Part shown: positions 8,587-16,995 of the stretch, in pieces
Numbering within the stretch: the stretch's first letter is position 1
Layout: each line of letters starts with the position of its first letter
DNA from: Oceanivirga miroungae
GTDB lineage: Bacteria > Fusobacteriota > Fusobacteriia > Fusobacteriales > Leptotrichiaceae
DNA length: 64,000 bases
Direction of reading: 5' to 3'
Assembly: GCF_902505095.1 (NCBI RefSeq)
Contig: NZ_CABWIB010000001.1
Span: 1,254,688-1,318,687, forward strand
Position numbers and translations under genes: made by a program
The notes under the pieces: model-generated
Told to the model about the DNA's origin: nothing
What the model saw: the letters and a program-made list of their open reading frames with translations, nothing else
The model's database searches: none

Positions 8587-8940
8587 CAAAATGTATCAGA
8601 AGATACTCTTTTAAAGGCTATGGAGCTTGCAGGAAATGATGCACTTGAAAAAGGTGTAGAAGTTGAGCGAAAAGGACTTGGAACACCTGCAACAAGAGCA
8701 GGGATTATTGAAAATCTTATATACAAAGGCTTTATCGAAAGAGATAAGAAAAACCTGATTGCAACACCGAAAGGAAAAAGTCTGATTGAGATTGTTGCAG
8801 ATACTTTTAAATCAGCGGAAATGACAGCACAGTGGGAAATGCAGCTATCGGAGATTGCACAGGGGAAAATATCAAAAAAAGAATTTTTAGAGGCAATAGA
8901 AAGCGAGATAAATAAGGCAGTTGCAACATATAGCAAGTAA
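8587..8940 (+). pseudogene. C-terminal fragment of DNA topoisomerase III (type IA, element-encoded)
   Basis: 118 codons open from 8587, directly after an in-frame TGA, ending at TAA 8940. The frame reads QNVSEDTLLKAMELAGND and then the type IA topoisomerase tail ERKGLGTPATRAGIIENLIYKGF. It matches the end of the topB-like topoisomerase of Firmicutes conjugative elements. The toprim domain and catalytic Tyr region are gone, so it is not functional. The junction with the TnpW gene (8577-8586) marks a deletion inside the old element. Confidence 0.8.
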
Positions 8941-8982
8941 AGCGTGATTTAGTTTGGAGTAGAAAAAAAGCTGAAAAAATGA

Positions 8983-8988
8983 TATAAT
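8983..8988 (+). promoter_or_regulatory. -10 box upstream of the KilA-N gene
   Basis: TATAAT, 36 bases before the chosen start at 9024; the -35 region around 8960 is not convincing. Confidence 0.4.
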
Positions 8989-9023
8989 ATGTTAAATTGA
9001 TTTAATGATTGAGAGGTGAGTTT

Positions 9024-9827
9024 GTGTCAAAAATAAATGTTGAAGGATCAGAAATTAGCATTATTGCCATAGATAATAAAGATTATATTTCTTTAACGGA
9101 TATGGTCAGAAATATTGAAAACGGCTCAGCTTTAATAGAGAAATGGCTTAGAAATAAAAACACGATAGAGTTTTTAGGTATCTGGGAGGAGATGTATAAT
9201 CCCGATTTTAATTCCCCCGAATTCGAGGGAATTAAAAATGAAGCAGGTTTTAATCGTTTTATTTTGTCTGTAAAGCAGTGGGTAGAAAAAACAGGCTCTA
9301 TTGGTATTGTCGCAAGAGCCGGAAGATATGGCGGAACTTATGCCCACAAAGATATTGCCTTTGAGTTTGCTTCTTGGGTATCACCCTATTTTAAGCTATA
9401 TTTAATAAAGGAATTTGAACGCTTAAAGGAAGAAGAACAAAAGAAGCTCGGTTGGGATATTAAAAGAAATTTGGCGAAAATCAATTATCGAATTCATACG
9501 GATGCCATAAAAAATAATCTTGTTCCGGAAAAACTGCCAAAAGAAAGAATTAACTTTATTTATGCAAGTGAAGCTGATATATTGAATGTAGCTTTGTTTG
9601 GAATGACAGCAAAAGAGTGGAGAGAGAAGAATCCGGATTTAAAAGGTAATCTCAGGGATTATGCGGATATATCGCAGTTGGTTTGTCTTTCTAATCTTGA
9701 AAATCTGAATGCAGTTTTTATAAATGAGGGAATGAAACAATCTGAAAGGTTGGAAAAATTAAATTCAATTGCTATTGAACAAATGAAGATATTATCTGAA
9801 GGCGAAACAGTAAAAAAGTTGAAGTAG
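9024..9827 (+). CDS. KilA-N domain protein
   Basis: About 267 residues. The N-terminal KilA-N (DNA-binding) domain is shown by KDYISLTDMVRNIENGSALIEKWLRNK and TGSIGIVARAGRYGGTYAHKDIAFEFASWVSPYFKLYL. The C-terminal half has no domain I recognise. GTG at 9024 is preferred over a TTG at 9009 because AGAGGTGAG sits just upstream of the GTG. Such proteins occur in phages and mobile elements and are also found as stand-alone accessory genes. Base composition is like the neighbouring conjugative-element remnant, so transfer with it is likely. Confidence 0.8.
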   Translation: MSKINVEGSEISIIAIDNKDYISLTDMVRNIENGSALIEKWLRNKNTIEFLGIWEEMYNPDFNSPEFEGIKNEAGFNRFILSVKQWVEKTGSIGIVARAGRYGGTYAHKDIAFEFASWVSPYFKLYLIKEFERLKEEEQKKLGWDIKRNLAKINYRIHTDAIKNNLVPEKLPKERINFIYASEADILNVALFGMTAKEWREKNPDLKGNLRDYADISQLVCLSNLENLNAVFINEGMKQSERLEKLNSIAIEQMKILSEGETVKKLK

Positions 9828-9924
9828 AATAAAATATAAATGATAAAATAAGAATACCCAATAATGATAATTTAAGATTCCCCAGTTAGAATAAATTTGA
9901 TATATTATTCATGAGGTGATATGC

Positions 9925-11196
9925 ATGAATGAAATATATATAAATTCTAACTTAATTAATACACTAGATGATTTAAGAGCTTTATCTAGTATATATTTAA
10001 AAGGAGGATTGAAAAATTTGAATATTAGTAAGATAGCAAGAAAGCTAGGACATGATAGAAAAACAATTAGAAAAGCTTTAAAAGGGAACATTCCTAAGAC
10101 TACAAGAAAAAGAAATAAATATGTTGATTCTTATCGAGATAGAATAATTAAATTATTACAAGATGATAAAAGAAAATTTGAATATTATCAACATATATAT
10201 AACTACATGGTAAGAGAATATAGCATAGAATGTACTTATGCCACTCTTAAAAACTACATCATTAATGATGAGGAATTAAATAAACTTTTTAATAAAAGAA
10301 ATAATACAAATAGTTTTACTGAAAGGTTTGAGACAGAAGCAGGTCAACAGGCACAATTTGATTTAAAAGAAAGAATGAAATTAATCGATACAAATGGAAA
10401 TGAAATGATTGTAAACGTAGCTACCTTAACTTTAGGGTTTAGTAGATACAATGTTAGAAAGATAGTACTAGATACTTCTTATGAGACTGTTATTAATTTC
10501 TTAGCTGAAGCATTTGAAGAATTAGAAGGAGTACCTAGTGAATTAGTTATAGATAATATAAAATGCTTAGTTGATAAACCTAGAACTAAAAATAAAGAAG
10601 CATTAATAAATCCTAAATTTGAGGAATTTGCTAAAAATTATGGATTTAAAGTAAAACCGTGTATGCCATATAGGCCACAAACAAAAGGTAAAACTGAAAC
10701 ACAAAACAAAGTACCATCACAACTTTACAATTACAATACTGAATATATTGATATTTGCAGTGTTAATGATAAATTAGAAATAATAAATAAAGAGGATAAT
10801 GAAAAGATTTCTCAAGCAACACATTTGCCACCAGTATTTCTTTTAAAAAGGGAAAAAGAAAAATTACAAAAATTACCAAGTCAAGAAATTAGAAAAGGAT
10901 ATTACATTAAATTAAAAGAAGTTATTGTTAGTAACGAGTCATTAGTATCCTATCTTAACTGTAAATATTCTGTCCCTAAAGAATATATTGGTAAATTAGT
11001 AGGAAGAACTATTAAAAACAACAAACTTCTAATTTATTATAACAAAAAAATAATAACATTGCACGAAATTTCAAAAAAAGTATTAAATATTAAAGATTCA
11101 CACGATTTAAAATATGATAAAAATTTATCACCTAAAACAGAAGACAATAGTATAATTATTGAAGAAATGGAGAATATTAAATATGATAACGATTAA
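9925..11196 (+). CDS. istA: IS21-type transposase IstA, copy 2
   Basis: About 423 residues, intact. The N-terminal HTH is visible (ISKIARKLGHDRKTIRKALKG), followed by the integrase core with Asp in GQQAQFDLKER, Asp in LVIDNIKCL and Glu in PQTKGKTETQNK. The C-terminal domain includes the usual SQATHLPPVFLLKREKE block. ATG at 9925 is favoured by AGGTG six bases upstream; an upstream GTG at 9916 overlaps that site. The stop overlaps the istB start by 14 bases, the usual istA/istB coupling. Confidence 0.9.
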   Translation: MNEIYINSNLINTLDDLRALSSIYLKGGLKNLNISKIARKLGHDRKTIRKALKGNIPKTTRKRNKYVDSYRDRIIKLLQDDKRKFEYYQHIYNYMVREYSIECTYATLKNYIINDEELNKLFNKRNNTNSFTERFETEAGQQAQFDLKERMKLIDTNGNEMIVNVATLTLGFSRYNVRKIVLDTSYETVINFLAEAFEELEGVPSELVIDNIKCLVDKPRTKNKEALINPKFEEFAKNYGFKVKPCMPYRPQTKGKTETQNKVPSQLYNYNTEYIDICSVNDKLEIINKEDNEKISQATHLPPVFLLKREKEKLQKLPSQEIRKGYYIKLKEVIVSNESLVSYLNCKYSVPKEYIGKLVGRTIKNNKLLIYYNKKIITLHEISKKVLNIKDSHDLKYDKNLSPKTEDNSIIIEEMENIKYDND

Positions 11197-11944
11197 TGAT
11201 GTTTTAGAAAAATTAAAATACTTAAAATTAAATTCAGCATACAACCATTTAAAAGAATTAAATCTAGCAAGCGAAATAAGCCAAGAAGAGCTTAATGGGA
11301 TAAATAAGGTGATAAGTAATGAAGTTGAAGCTAAAGAGCAAAATAATAGGTTATACAACGTGAAAGTAGCAGCATTTCCTTTTGTAAAAACAATAGAGGA
11401 TTATGACTTTAGATTTCAGCCCTCAATAAAGGAAGAAAATATAAAGAATATAATTAATTCTGGATTCTATGAAGAAGCTAGCAATATACTCTTCATAGGC
11501 AATCCAGGAACAGGGAAAACACATTTATCTATAGCTATAGGGTATGAGGTAGCAATTAAAAGAAATAGTGTATATTTCATTAAATTTAATAAATTAATTA
11601 ATCTATTACTAAAAGCATATCAAGAAGGATTATTAGAAAAGAAAATAAGGCACTATTTTAAATATAAATTACTAATAATAGATGAGATTGGTTTTAACGA
11701 AATATCACCATTAGAAGCAAAATTATTCTTTCAATTAATAGATTTAAGATATGAAAAAAGATCAACTATTATTACAAGTAATATTAGTTTTGAAAAATGG
11801 GCAGAAATATTAGGGAAAGACGAAATGATAACTAAAGCAATATTAGATAGATTATTGCACCATTCATATTTATTTAATATTACAGGACCATCATATAGAA
11901 TAAAAGATAAATTGAAAATTAAACATAAAAGTGAGGAATCTTAA
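11183..11944 (+). CDS. istB: IS21-type helper ATPase IstB, copy 2
   Basis: About 253 residues, starting MITINDVLEKLKYLKLN at the ATG at 11183 (GGAG 9 bases upstream, overlapping the end of istA). Walker A is FIGNPGTGKTHLSIAIG; Walker B is LLIIDEIGFNEISP. The C-terminal ILDRLLHHSYLFNITGPSYR block is complete. It works with IstA to select and remodel the target. A TTG at 11159 would add 8 codons inside istA and is less likely. Confidence 0.9.
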   Translation: MITINDVLEKLKYLKLNSAYNHLKELNLASEISQEELNGINKVISNEVEAKEQNNRLYNVKVAAFPFVKTIEDYDFRFQPSIKEENIKNIINSGFYEEASNILFIGNPGTGKTHLSIAIGYEVAIKRNSVYFIKFNKLINLLLKAYQEGLLEKKIRHYFKYKLLIIDEIGFNEISPLEAKLFFQLIDLRYEKRSTIITSNISFEKWAEILGKDEMITKAILDRLLHHSYLFNITGPSYRIKDKLKIKHKSEES

Positions 11945-12006
11945 ATTTTAAAAAGTGGGGAATTTTAAATTGACATTTATATAAAACTCAAGATGATGGT
12001 ATTAAG

Positions 12007-12037
12007 AGGTGATTAGAGTAAAATCTAACCACCTTTT
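12007..12037 (+). terminator. Terminator-like hairpin between IS21 copy 2 and the dehydrogenase fragment
   Basis: Stem AGGTGATTAGA/TCTAACCACCT (one G-T pair) with loop GTAAAA and a short T-run. Its stem core resembles the hairpin at 8336-8372. Confidence 0.5.
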
Positions 12038-12052
12038 ATATTAACAAAAACA
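12034..12052 (+). repeat. Stray right end of IS21 copy 1
   Basis: 19 bases, TTTTATATTAACAAAAACA, identical to 8246-8264, which is the right terminal repeat of IS21 copy 1 plus six flanking bases. It directly precedes the broken dehydrogenase gene. Confidence 0.6.
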
Positions 12053-13104
12053 GATACTATGGGAATAAAGATATTCGTATAGAAGAAATTGAAGAACAAA
12101 TATTAGAAAAGGGTACTGTTCGTATTGAAATCGCATTTTGTGGAATTTGCGGAACTGATTTACACGAATATTTAGATGGTCCTATTTTTTGTCCTAAACC
12201 AGGTCATCCACATCCAGTATCAAAAGAGGATTCACCTATCACATTAGGCCATGAAATGTCTGGGGTAGTAAGTGAAGTTGGAGAAGGAGTAACAAGTTTA
12301 AAAGTCGGAGATCATGTAGTTGTAGAACCATATATACTAGCTGATGATGTTGATACAAGTGAAAGTTCAAACTCATACCATCTTACACCTGGTGTAAACT
12401 TTATAGGGTTAGCCGGAAGAGGTGGAGGTCTTTCTGAAAATATAGTTGTTAAAGAAAGATGGGTTCACAAAATACCAGATAGCATACCTTTAGATGAAGC
12501 TGCATTATTAGAACCATTATCAGTTGGTGTCCATGGTGTAGATATATCTGGTGTTAAAGAAGGAGAATATGCAATAGTAGGGGGAGCTGGTCCTATTGGA
12601 ATACTTATTGCTGCTGTCTTAAAATCAAGAGGCGTAAATGTTATAGTAACTGAATTAAGTCCCATAAGAAGAAAATACGGAATAGATGCAGGGGTTGTTG
12701 ACTATGCATTAAATCCAGCTGAAGTAGATATTGTTGAGGAAGTAATGAAAATAACGAATGGTAAGGGAGCAGATGTAGCTTTTGAGTGTACTTCTGTTGA
12801 TGTTGTATTAGACACTTTATTAAAAGCCTTAAAACCTCGTGGAAAAGCAGTCATATTATCAATATGGGGACATAATCCTGCGGTTGATATGAATTTAGTT
12901 GTATTAAAAGAAATAGAAATACTAGGGTCATTAGCTTATGTAAACACACATAAGAAAACTATTGAACTTTTAGCTAGTGGAAAAGTTAATGTAGCACCAT
13001 TTATTACCGCAAGAATAAAACTAGATAATCTATTAGAAGAAGGATTTAATACCTTAATCAATAAAAAAGAAACAGCTATAAAAATACTTGTTTCACCAAA
13101 ATAA
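12052..13104 (+). pseudogene. (R,R)-butanediol dehydrogenase-like zinc alcohol dehydrogenase, 5'-truncated
   Basis: The frame is open from RYYGNKDIRIEEI to the stop at 13104 (351 codons) and covers nearly the whole medium-chain zinc dehydrogenase. Present are the catalytic-zinc block CGICGTDLHEYLDG, GHEMSGVV, the NAD-binding GGAGPIGILIAAV and LSIWGHNP. Only the first few residues (normally something like M-K-A) are missing: the DNA before RYYG is an IS21 terminal repeat with no in-frame start. The first in-frame ATG (12256) lies after the zinc site and would give a defective enzyme. The gene is thus disabled by an IS event at its very start, unless a non-standard codon is used. Confidence 0.75.
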
Positions 13105-13142
13105 AAATTAAAATAAAAAAAATAGACTGTATATAATTGTTA

Positions 13143-13180
13143 GAAATCTAGCCTATAATAAAATTTAGGTTAGATTTTTA
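13143..13180 (+). terminator. Terminator after the dehydrogenase pseudogene
   Basis: Arms AAATCTAGCCTA and TAGGTTAGATTT around an AT loop, followed by TTTATAT. Confidence 0.6.
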
Positions 13181-13200
13181 TATATATATTAAATTTCATT

Positions 13201-13228
13201 TTGACTAAGTTGATTTTCAAGATAAAAT
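13201..13228 (+). promoter_or_regulatory. Promoter of the EF-G-like gene
   Basis: TTGACT at 13201-13206, 16-base spacer, TAAAAT at 13223-13228. Confidence 0.6.
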
Positions 13229-13249
13229 ATATTAATGGAGGCGATATTT

Positions 13250-15220
13250 ATGAGAGTATACGATATTAAAAGTATAAGAAATGTAGCTATTATGGGAGAT
13301 AGTGGATCAGGAAAGAGTAATTTTATAGAAGGGCTATCTTTTATAGCTGGACAAATAAAAGAACCAGTAAGAGTTGAAAAAGAATATAAGATGAGTAATT
13401 CCCTATTTTTAAATGCAGTTGAATATCAAAATATGAAATATAACCTACTAGATATTCCTGGGTATATAGACTTTGTTGGTGAATTAGAATCTGGTTTATC
13501 TGCAGCTGCTAGTGCAATTTTAGTTGTTGATGCTACAAGTGATTTAACAATAAGTACAATTTCTAATATGGAAGCACTTGATGAGAAAAAACTACCTCGT
13601 TTTATCTTTATTAATAAAGTAGATGATGAAAAGGCAGACTATTTTAAAATTATTCGTAGTTTAAAAGAAAATTTTGGTAAAAGAATTGCGCCATTTCACA
13701 TTCCTTGGGGAGTTGCAAAAGATTTTAAAGGACATATAAATGTTGTTGATATGTATGCTAGAGTTTTTGATGGAACTAAATGTAATGATCATAAAATGCC
13801 AGATGATATTGATGTATCTGAAATTAGAGAAATGTTAAAAGAAGCAGTTGCTGAAACTAGTGAAGAATTACTTGAAAAATACTTTGAAGGTATAGAATTC
13901 ACAACAGAAGAACTTCACCACGGTCTTAGAAAAGGTGTATTAAATGGTAGTTTAATTCCTGTTATTTGTGGATCAAGCTTAAAAAATATAGGTTTACATA
14001 CAACATTTGATATAATGAGAGAATACTTACCTAGCCCTAGAGACAATGTAAAAATACACGCAGAAGATAACAAATTTAAAGCACAAGTATTTAAAACTAC
14101 ATTAGATCCATTCTTAGGAAAATTATCATATATAAAAGTAATATCATCGGAAATAACTCCTGATAATACTGTATATAATATAAACAAAGGAGAAAAAGAA
14201 AAGATAAATAAAATATATACTTGGGTACATGACAATTTAGTAGAACTTGATAAAGCAGTTGTTGGTGATATCGTTGTATTAAATAAACTTGAATATACTG
14301 AAAACTCTGATACTTTATCTGAAAATAAGGAAGCTAGTGCTATAGAAGATATTAACTTCCCTAAAGAACAAATGTTAGTTGCTATAGAAGTAAGTAATAA
14401 AGCTGATGAAGATAAATTAAGTTCAGCTTTACACAAATTAAAATTAGAAGATTCTACATTCTACTGGAGAAGAGTTTTAGAAACTAAACAAACTGTACTA
14501 GGTGTACAAGGTGAAATTCACGCAGAAGTATTACTTAATAAGTTAGATAAAAAATATAATGTGAAAGTAAATACAACAGAACTAAAAGTTCCTTATAAAG
14601 AAACTATAAAAGGTCGTTCAAATGTACAAGGTAAATACAAAAAACAATCTGGTGGTCATGGACAATATGGAGATGTTAGAATCATTTTTGAACCAAGTGA
14701 TACTGAATTTGAATTTTATGAAACAATAGTAGGTGGAGCTATACCTAAAACATATATCCCTGCTATTGAAAAAGGTTTAATTGAAGGTATGCAAGAAGGT
14801 GTTTTAGCTAAATACCCAATAACAAATATTAAAGCCACTTTATATGACGGTACTTATCATGATGTAGACTCATCTGAAATGTCATTTAAAATAGCAGCAA
14901 ATATGGCTTTAAAAAAAGGTATGCAAGAAGCTAATCCAATATTATTAGAACCTATCATGGAATTAAAAATAACTACACCTGAAGAATTTATGGGGGATAT
15001 TTTAAGTGATATAAGTAAAAAAAGAGGTAAAATATTAGGAATAGAAGCCAAAAACAAAAAGCAAGTAATAAGTGCTACTGCACCTATGGCAGAAACATTT
15101 AAGTATATAAACGACTTAAAATCAATGACACAAGGTCGTGGTAAATTTGAAATGAATATTTCTAAATATGAAGAAGTTCCTAGCGAAATAACAAAAAAAA
15201 TAATAGAAGAAAATAATTAG
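13250..15220 (+). CDS. Elongation factor G-like GTPase
   Basis: About 656 residues with the EF-G/TetM domain order. G-domain motifs: G1 GDSGSGKSN, G3 LLDIPGYIDF, G4 INKVDDEK. Next come EF-G domains II-V, including GVQGEIHAEVLLNKL and the domain IV block KYKKQSGGHGQYGDVRI. It is shorter and more divergent than canonical EF-G, like the second EF-G-like copy (FusA2 type) common in anaerobes, whose exact role is unsettled. ATG at 13250 is chosen because GGAGG lies 8 bases upstream; the ATG at 13235 overlaps that site. Own promoter and terminator. Confidence 0.82.
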   Translation: MRVYDIKSIRNVAIMGDSGSGKSNFIEGLSFIAGQIKEPVRVEKEYKMSNSLFLNAVEYQNMKYNLLDIPGYIDFVGELESGLSAAASAILVVDATSDLTISTISNMEALDEKKLPRFIFINKVDDEKADYFKIIRSLKENFGKRIAPFHIPWGVAKDFKGHINVVDMYARVFDGTKCNDHKMPDDIDVSEIREMLKEAVAETSEELLEKYFEGIEFTTEELHHGLRKGVLNGSLIPVICGSSLKNIGLHTTFDIMREYLPSPRDNVKIHAEDNKFKAQVFKTTLDPFLGKLSYIKVISSEITPDNTVYNINKGEKEKINKIYTWVHDNLVELDKAVVGDIVVLNKLEYTENSDTLSENKEASAIEDINFPKEQMLVAIEVSNKADEDKLSSALHKLKLEDSTFYWRRVLETKQTVLGVQGEIHAEVLLNKLDKKYNVKVNTTELKVPYKETIKGRSNVQGKYKKQSGGHGQYGDVRIIFEPSDTEFEFYETIVGGAIPKTYIPAIEKGLIEGMQEGVLAKYPITNIKATLYDGTYHDVDSSEMSFKIAANMALKKGMQEANPILLEPIMELKITTPEEFMGDILSDISKKRGKILGIEAKNKKQVISATAPMAETFKYINDLKSMTQGRGKFEMNISKYEEVPSEITKKIIEENN

Positions 15221-15223
15221 AAT

Positions 15224-15250
15224 TTGCGCTTAATAGCGCATTTTCTTTTT
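15224..15250 (+). terminator. Terminator of the EF-G-like gene
   Basis: TGCGCT-TAAT-AGCGCA followed by TTTTCTTTTTT. Confidence 0.75.
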
Positions 15251-15278
15251 TGAAAAAATAAGTACTTTATGATATAAT
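15250..15278 (+). promoter_or_regulatory. Promoter of the nrnA-lipoprotein unit
   Basis: TTGAAA at 15250-15255, 17-base spacer, TATAAT at 15273-15278. Confidence 0.65.
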
Positions 15279-15307
15279 TTACTTAAAATAAAGCTGGGAG
15301 ATAAAAC

Positions 15308-16249
15308 ATGATTGATAAAATAGTAAAACTAATTAAAGAAAGTCAAAATATTGTCTTATCTGGTCATATAATGCCAGATGGGGACGCAATAGGAGCTAGT
15401 TTTTCTTTATACTATATGATAAAAAAATATGATGAAAACAAAAATGTAATGATTTGTTTTAATGATGATTTACCTAAGTATATGGAAAAATTTAATTTAG
15501 ATATACCTGTTTATAGAAAAATAGATGATAATATAGATATAGATCTTTTAATAGCTGTTGATACAGCTAATATAGAAAGACTTGCTGTTAATGAAGAAGA
15601 TATAAAAAGAGCTAAAAATAAGGCTATTATAGATCATCATATAAGTAATACTAAGTATTTTGATAACTATATTGTCGAGAACATGTCAAGTGCTAGTGAA
15701 ATGACTTATAGATTTTTAGATAAATTAGGAGTTAGTTTAGATTATGATATTGCAAGATATATTTATCTTGGAATAGTTAATGACACTGGTAATTTTATGC
15801 ATCCAAATGTAACATCTACAACATTTTATATAGCTTCAAAGTTACTTGAACAAAATATTAGTGCAATAACAGTTACTCGTTTAGTATATGAAAAATCAAG
15901 AAACAAAGCTAAGGTCTTTTCAAAAGCAATAATTGATGGAACATTTAATGAAAAAACAGGACTTTACTATTACTATTTATCAAAAAAACAAATATTAGAA
16001 AATAATTTTAGTAGAGATGACCTAGAAGGCGTTGCTGATTACATGTTATCAATAAGTGGTGTTGAAGCATCATTATTCATGTATGAATTAGAAGAGGATA
16101 CTATTAAAGGTAGCTTTAGATCTAAAGGCAAATATGATGTAAATAACATTGCGCAAAACCTAAATGGTGGAGGTCATAGACTTGCTAGTGGGTTTAAAAT
16201 TAAAATGAATATAGATAATATTATAAAGAAAGTTGAGAGTTTACTATGA
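15308..16249 (+). CDS. nrnA: DHH-family phosphoesterase, NrnA-like (oligoribonuclease / pAp phosphatase)
   Basis: 313 residues with the DHH/DHHA1 layout: SGHIMPDGDAIGAS (metal-binding DxD), AVDTANIERL, the DHH motif IIDHHISN, GIVNDTGNF, and the C-terminal NGGGHRLASGF substrate-binding loop. Enzymes of this type degrade short RNA oligomers, and many also dephosphorylate 3'-phosphoadenosine 5'-phosphate. GGGAG precedes the ATG. The stop overlaps the next gene's start in ATGA, so the two are translationally coupled. Confidence 0.87.
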   Translation: MIDKIVKLIKESQNIVLSGHIMPDGDAIGASFSLYYMIKKYDENKNVMICFNDDLPKYMEKFNLDIPVYRKIDDNIDIDLLIAVDTANIERLAVNEEDIKRAKNKAIIDHHISNTKYFDNYIVENMSSASEMTYRFLDKLGVSLDYDIARYIYLGIVNDTGNFMHPNVTSTTFYIASKLLEQNISAITVTRLVYEKSRNKAKVFSKAIIDGTFNEKTGLYYYYLSKKQILENNFSRDDLEGVADYMLSISGVEASLFMYELEEDTIKGSFRSKGKYDVNNIAQNLNGGGHRLASGFKIKMNIDNIIKKVESLL

Positions 16250-16524
16250 AAAAAATAATAAAGCTTATTATTATAACTATATTTATAGCTTCGTGTAGCG
16301 CAACTAATATGAATATTTCAAGAGAAGAAGGTTATAAATTAAATAGAAAATATATTTTTGAAAATTATAAAAAATTTGTTAATGATAGTCAAGTAGGCTT
16401 TTACTTTACTAAGTCAACATATGAGTTTTTCTCTCTTATAGGAGATGATATTTATCACCTTGTACTAGATGTTGATGGTAATTTAATAAAAAAAGAATCA
16501 TATGCTGCATATGATCCCAAATAA
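16246..16524 (+). CDS. Small putative lipoprotein
   Basis: 92 residues. A lipoprotein signal peptide (KKIIKLIIITIFIASCS, lipobox IASC) is followed by a short polar domain with a VGFYFTKSTYEFFSLIGDDIYH stretch that I do not recognise. It overlaps the nrnA stop codon by 4 bases and is the last gene before a terminator. It should be anchored to a membrane facing the periplasm. Function unknown. Confidence 0.7.
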   Translation: MKKIIKLIIITIFIASCSATNMNISREEGYKLNRKYIFENYKKFVNDSQVGFYFTKSTYEFFSLIGDDIYHLVLDVDGNLIKKESYAAYDPK

Positions 16525-16547
16525 GTAGATTTTATCTACTTTTTTTA
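16524..16547. terminator. Bidirectional terminator between convergent genes
   Basis: AGTAGAT-TTT-ATCTACT with T-runs on both strands. It overlaps the 3' end of the minus-strand thioredoxin-like gene. Confidence 0.7.
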
Positions 16548-16994
16548 TTTCATTATATTTATTAAACTTTCTACTATCATCTTATTGTATTTACCTATTC
16601 TATAGTCATGTACAATTTGCATTCTAGTAAATAAAGATTCTTCTAATTTTAACTTAAATGAAACTGGAAATTCCACAAATTTTGCCTTACCATCTATTAC
16701 TATAGTTGGTATTCTAGCTTCATCACTATATGATTTTAATAAATCGTAATTATGTTCTCTTGTTACATATTTAATATTAATATTCTCATTTAAACTTTCA
16801 AATTTTTGTAGAACTGCAACTAATGCACGACAATCTGGGCAAAATGGTTCAGCAAAAACTAATAAATCTATCTTCTTTATATCTTTTATTTTTTTCTCAT
16901 CACTATGTTCTATTTCTATTTTGTCCATTATTTTTTCTTGGTATGCGCCAAATTCTCCATTATTAAATGCTAAATATTCTTTATAGTTAGTCAT
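16545..16994 (-). CDS. Thioredoxin-like protein with CPDC site
   Basis: 149 residues, no signal peptide. The redox motif is FCPDCRA in LLVFAEPFCPDCRALVAVLQ, followed by the cis-proline region ARIPTIVIDGK, so the fold is thioredoxin-like and cytoplasmic. The N-terminal 45 residues and the C-terminal 30 residues are extra. It starts one base after the nucleotidase-like gene and is the last gene of the phn-like operon, which suggests co-expression, but no functional link is evident. Confidence 0.75.
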   Translation of the reverse strand: MTNYKEYLAFNNGEFGAYQEKIMDKIEIEHSDEKKIKDIKKIDLLVFAEPFCPDCRALVAVLQKFESLNENINIKYVTREHNYDLLKSYSDEARIPTIVIDGKAKFVEFPVSFKLKLEESLFTRMQIVHDYRIGKYNKMIVESLINIMK

Positions 16995-16995
16995 A

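Larger units (their letters stand above)
9865..11975 (+). mobile_element. IS21-type insertion sequence, copy 2 (apparently intact)
   Basis: About 2.1 kb, with ends TGATAATTTAAGATTCCCCA (left) and TGTCAATTTAAAATTCCCCA (right, reverse complement), plus an internal end repeat at about 11933-11952. It encodes istA and istB on the plus strand, both uninterrupted. End sequences and proteins differ clearly from copy 1, so these are two different IS21-group elements. Confidence 0.8.

Noticed and set aside
8307-8936. Minus-strand frame of about 209 codons
   Set aside because: It lies opposite the terminator, TnpW gene and topoisomerase fragment. The translation is a low-complexity Phe/Ser/Ile shadow.
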